Part shown: positions 62,278-64,000 of the stretch, one piece after another
How positions within the stretch are numbered: position 1 is the first letter of the stretch
How the letters are laid out: every line of letters begins with the position of its first letter
NCBI GenBank assembly: GCA_902806565.1
Contig: CADCXA010000014.1
Span: forward strand, 124,001 to 188,000
Source: Hypoxylon rubiginosum
Lineage: Eukaryota; Ascomycota; Sordariomycetes; Xylariales; Hypoxylaceae
Reading direction: 5' to 3'
DNA length: 64,000 nucleotides
Program-made: the position numbers and the translations under genes
Notes under the pieces: generated by a model
What the model was told of the DNA's origin: nothing
Databases searched by the model: none
What the model saw: the letters and a program-made list of their open reading frames with translations, nothing else

Positions 62278-64000
62278 ATGGTTCAAATACTTCGCATTGG
62301 GGCTTTATCGGCCTTCGTCTTCGCCTTACTCGCGAAGGCGCAAAACACTTCTAATGATGCTCTGTCTGCTGATGGTGATCACTGGTCCTACCCTCACCAC
62401 GAATCATCTGTGGTGACGGTTACCAAGACCGAGATTGAGACTTGCTACGAGACAGAGACAGAGACAGAGACAACGACAAAGACAAAGACAAAAACAAAAA
62501 CAGTCTAGTAAGTGACATAGGACACGACCGGAGCTATGAAGCTAACATCTCTTGAAGCGGGACCACGACCTTACTGTCTACTGTCAGTTATGCATACACG
62601 GTGACAGACGAAGAGACCACCACTGTTCTCTCTACTCTCAGCTATGGATACACAGTGACGGATGAGGAAACTACTACTGCCTCTATTACCCTCATCGAGA
62701 GTGTTACCGCCTCTGTCACCGTCATCGAAGAGGAGACCACTACCGCTTCGGTCACTTTCACGGAGGAAGAGACTACCACTTTGACTACGATATACACATC
62801 ACTAGTTCCTACTGTCACTACGGAGACTCTCACCTTCACAACTGAGATCCCGACCACAGTAGTATCTGTATCTGGCAGCACTCTGACTACGACCGAATAT
62901 AGCACATCTGTCTATACCACCATCTCAACGTACACCACTAGTGTTTTGTCTACGCTCACCGACATCGTAACTGACGTCGTAACGACAACCTTTGTGTCTA
63001 TTTCAACTTTTCCCACCACGGATACTGCTACGGTAACTGCAACGGAGGAGACAACGGCGTTTGTTACTCTCATTTCTACCACTACATTCCTCACAACTGC
63101 GGAGATTACAATCACCGACTCGGAAGTGAGCACCGCGACTTTTATAACGACACGGGTTCTTACCACTGTGGTGCCCACCACTATTACTGCTCCTGGGACT
63201 ATCACCACCGCTCCTGGGGCTACAATCACCGCTCCTCCGGCCACAGTTACTGCTCCTCCAGTCACGACCACAGTTTTTGCCCCTCCAATCACGAATACAA
63301 TTACTGAACCTCCAGTCACGTCCACAGTCACCGAATCTCCGGTCACAGTTACAATTGCATCAGAGATCACCTCCGTGAGTACTTGTACTGTTGACCTAGC
63401 AGAGCCTTCAACTTTGGTCATTCCGCCATATAACGCTTCGTCCGACTTGAGTTGGGGTTGCAATCCCGGGCTCATTTGTGCACCCCCGAAACCAGGGGGG
63501 TGTAATATCTATCTGACTCCGCCGCCCAAGGAATACGTCTGCGAGAGCCAGAGTTATTGCATAAATGCTCCATTGTACTACCCGGTTCGATGGCCCATGT
63601 TCCAAACCGGGCATTATCGGACAACACCTGATTACTATAATCTCCCGCCCCCGGCCTTTGGCCTAAGCTACGACATATTTGCGGTCACCTATGTCGATAC
63701 TCCCAGCGGAACAATCGAAACTGGTAATTGGGGATCGCAGGCAAGCATAACAGCGTGGCCGCTTTCAACCACAGAGTCCACGTCGACGGCGGTGGCTAAG
63801 ACGTACCCGTATGCCGAACACGCGAAAATTGGCAAGCGCTCAGCAACGCTGCCGTCGTCTTGCTATGATACATGCAACAACGCCTATCTAGAAGCCCAGC
63901 ACACCGGCAAAACAGGAAGGCTTTGCGCGGATGGCTCGCTATTTCGTACTTACATACAAGCTTGCCACAACTGTTCCGCGGAGTCGGTTAACTGGGAAGA
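62278..64000 (+). CDS. Thr-rich secreted cell-surface glycoprotein, 5' part (cut by window edge)
   Basis: Exon 1 is 62278-62507 and exon 2 runs from 62558 past the window end. The 50-bp intron splits a Tyr codon. The ATG is fixed by a clear signal peptide (ILRIGALSAFVFALLAKAQ). The mature protein starts with about 50 residues, then TETETETTTKTKTKTK. About 290 residues of degenerate Thr/Val/Ser-rich repeats with the theme T-V-T-x-E-E-T-T-T follow, later changing to TAPPVTTT-like Pro units, a pattern expected to be heavily O-glycosylated and extended. A Cys-rich region comes next (LSWGCNPGLICAPPKPGG). The last visible part reads SSCYDTCNNAYLEAQHTGK and CADGSLFRTYIQACHNC, a motif common at the C-terminal side of fungal 'glycoprotein X'/adhesin-like proteins. 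No GPI signal can be seen because the 3' end is outside. Confidence 0.8.

Overview
The window is nuclear DNA of a filamentous ascomycete. Genes are split by short GT-AG introns (mostly 50-90 bp) with TACTAAC-like branch sites, intergenic spaces are 0.3-5 kb, and the gene set is fungal: sterol C-22 desaturase ERG5, DASH subunit Ask1, NuA4 subunit Eaf7, RRN7 and HET-domain incompatibility proteins. The HET genes, the Thr-rich surface protein and the Kelch membrane protein suggest Pezizomycotina, probably Sordariomycetes. Placement below that level would be a guess.

Layout. 0-10 kb is accessory DNA: the 3' part of a GMC oxidoreductase, a P450 relic with its oxygen-binding I-helix motif deleted, an acyl-protein-thioesterase-like hydrolase, a four-exon gene that appears to join an HNH-like domain to an aminoglycoside-phosphotransferase-like kinase, and, head to head with it, a HET gene with a premature in-frame stop. 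10.6-34.5 kb is housekeeping: eIF5B, an MMS1_N-domain protein, a TBC-domain Rab GAP, VPS52, eIF5A, RRN7, the ubiquitin-L40 fusion and a Yip1-family Golgi protein. 35.6-39.1 kb holds a second HET protein carrying a WW-like module, then a mitochondrial rhodanese. 39.9-41.7 kb is ERG5. 41.7-46.9 kb is gene-poor with possible transposon debris. 46.9-57.9 kb holds a small Ser/Lys-rich protein, ASK1, a gamma-tubulin complex component, EAF7 and a Kelch membrane protein. 58-62.3 kb has no gene I can support. From 62.3 kb to the edge runs the 5' part of a Thr-rich secreted glycoprotein.

The housekeeping genes cover translation, vesicle traffic, Pol I transcription, mitosis and sterol synthesis. I see no sign that they form one pathway. 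Exon models were built by hand: donors, acceptors and phases were chosen so the frame stays open and protein motifs join correctly. Lengths follow from those models and need RNA evidence. No tRNA, rRNA, CRISPR or intact transposon was seen.

The most unusual items are the HNH-like/kinase fusion sharing a promoter region with a broken HET gene, the WW-HET protein, a start codon split by an intron followed by a 7-nt exon in the ubiquitin-L40 gene, and a 10-bp palindrome (TACCTAGGTA) repeated in the intergenic DNA.
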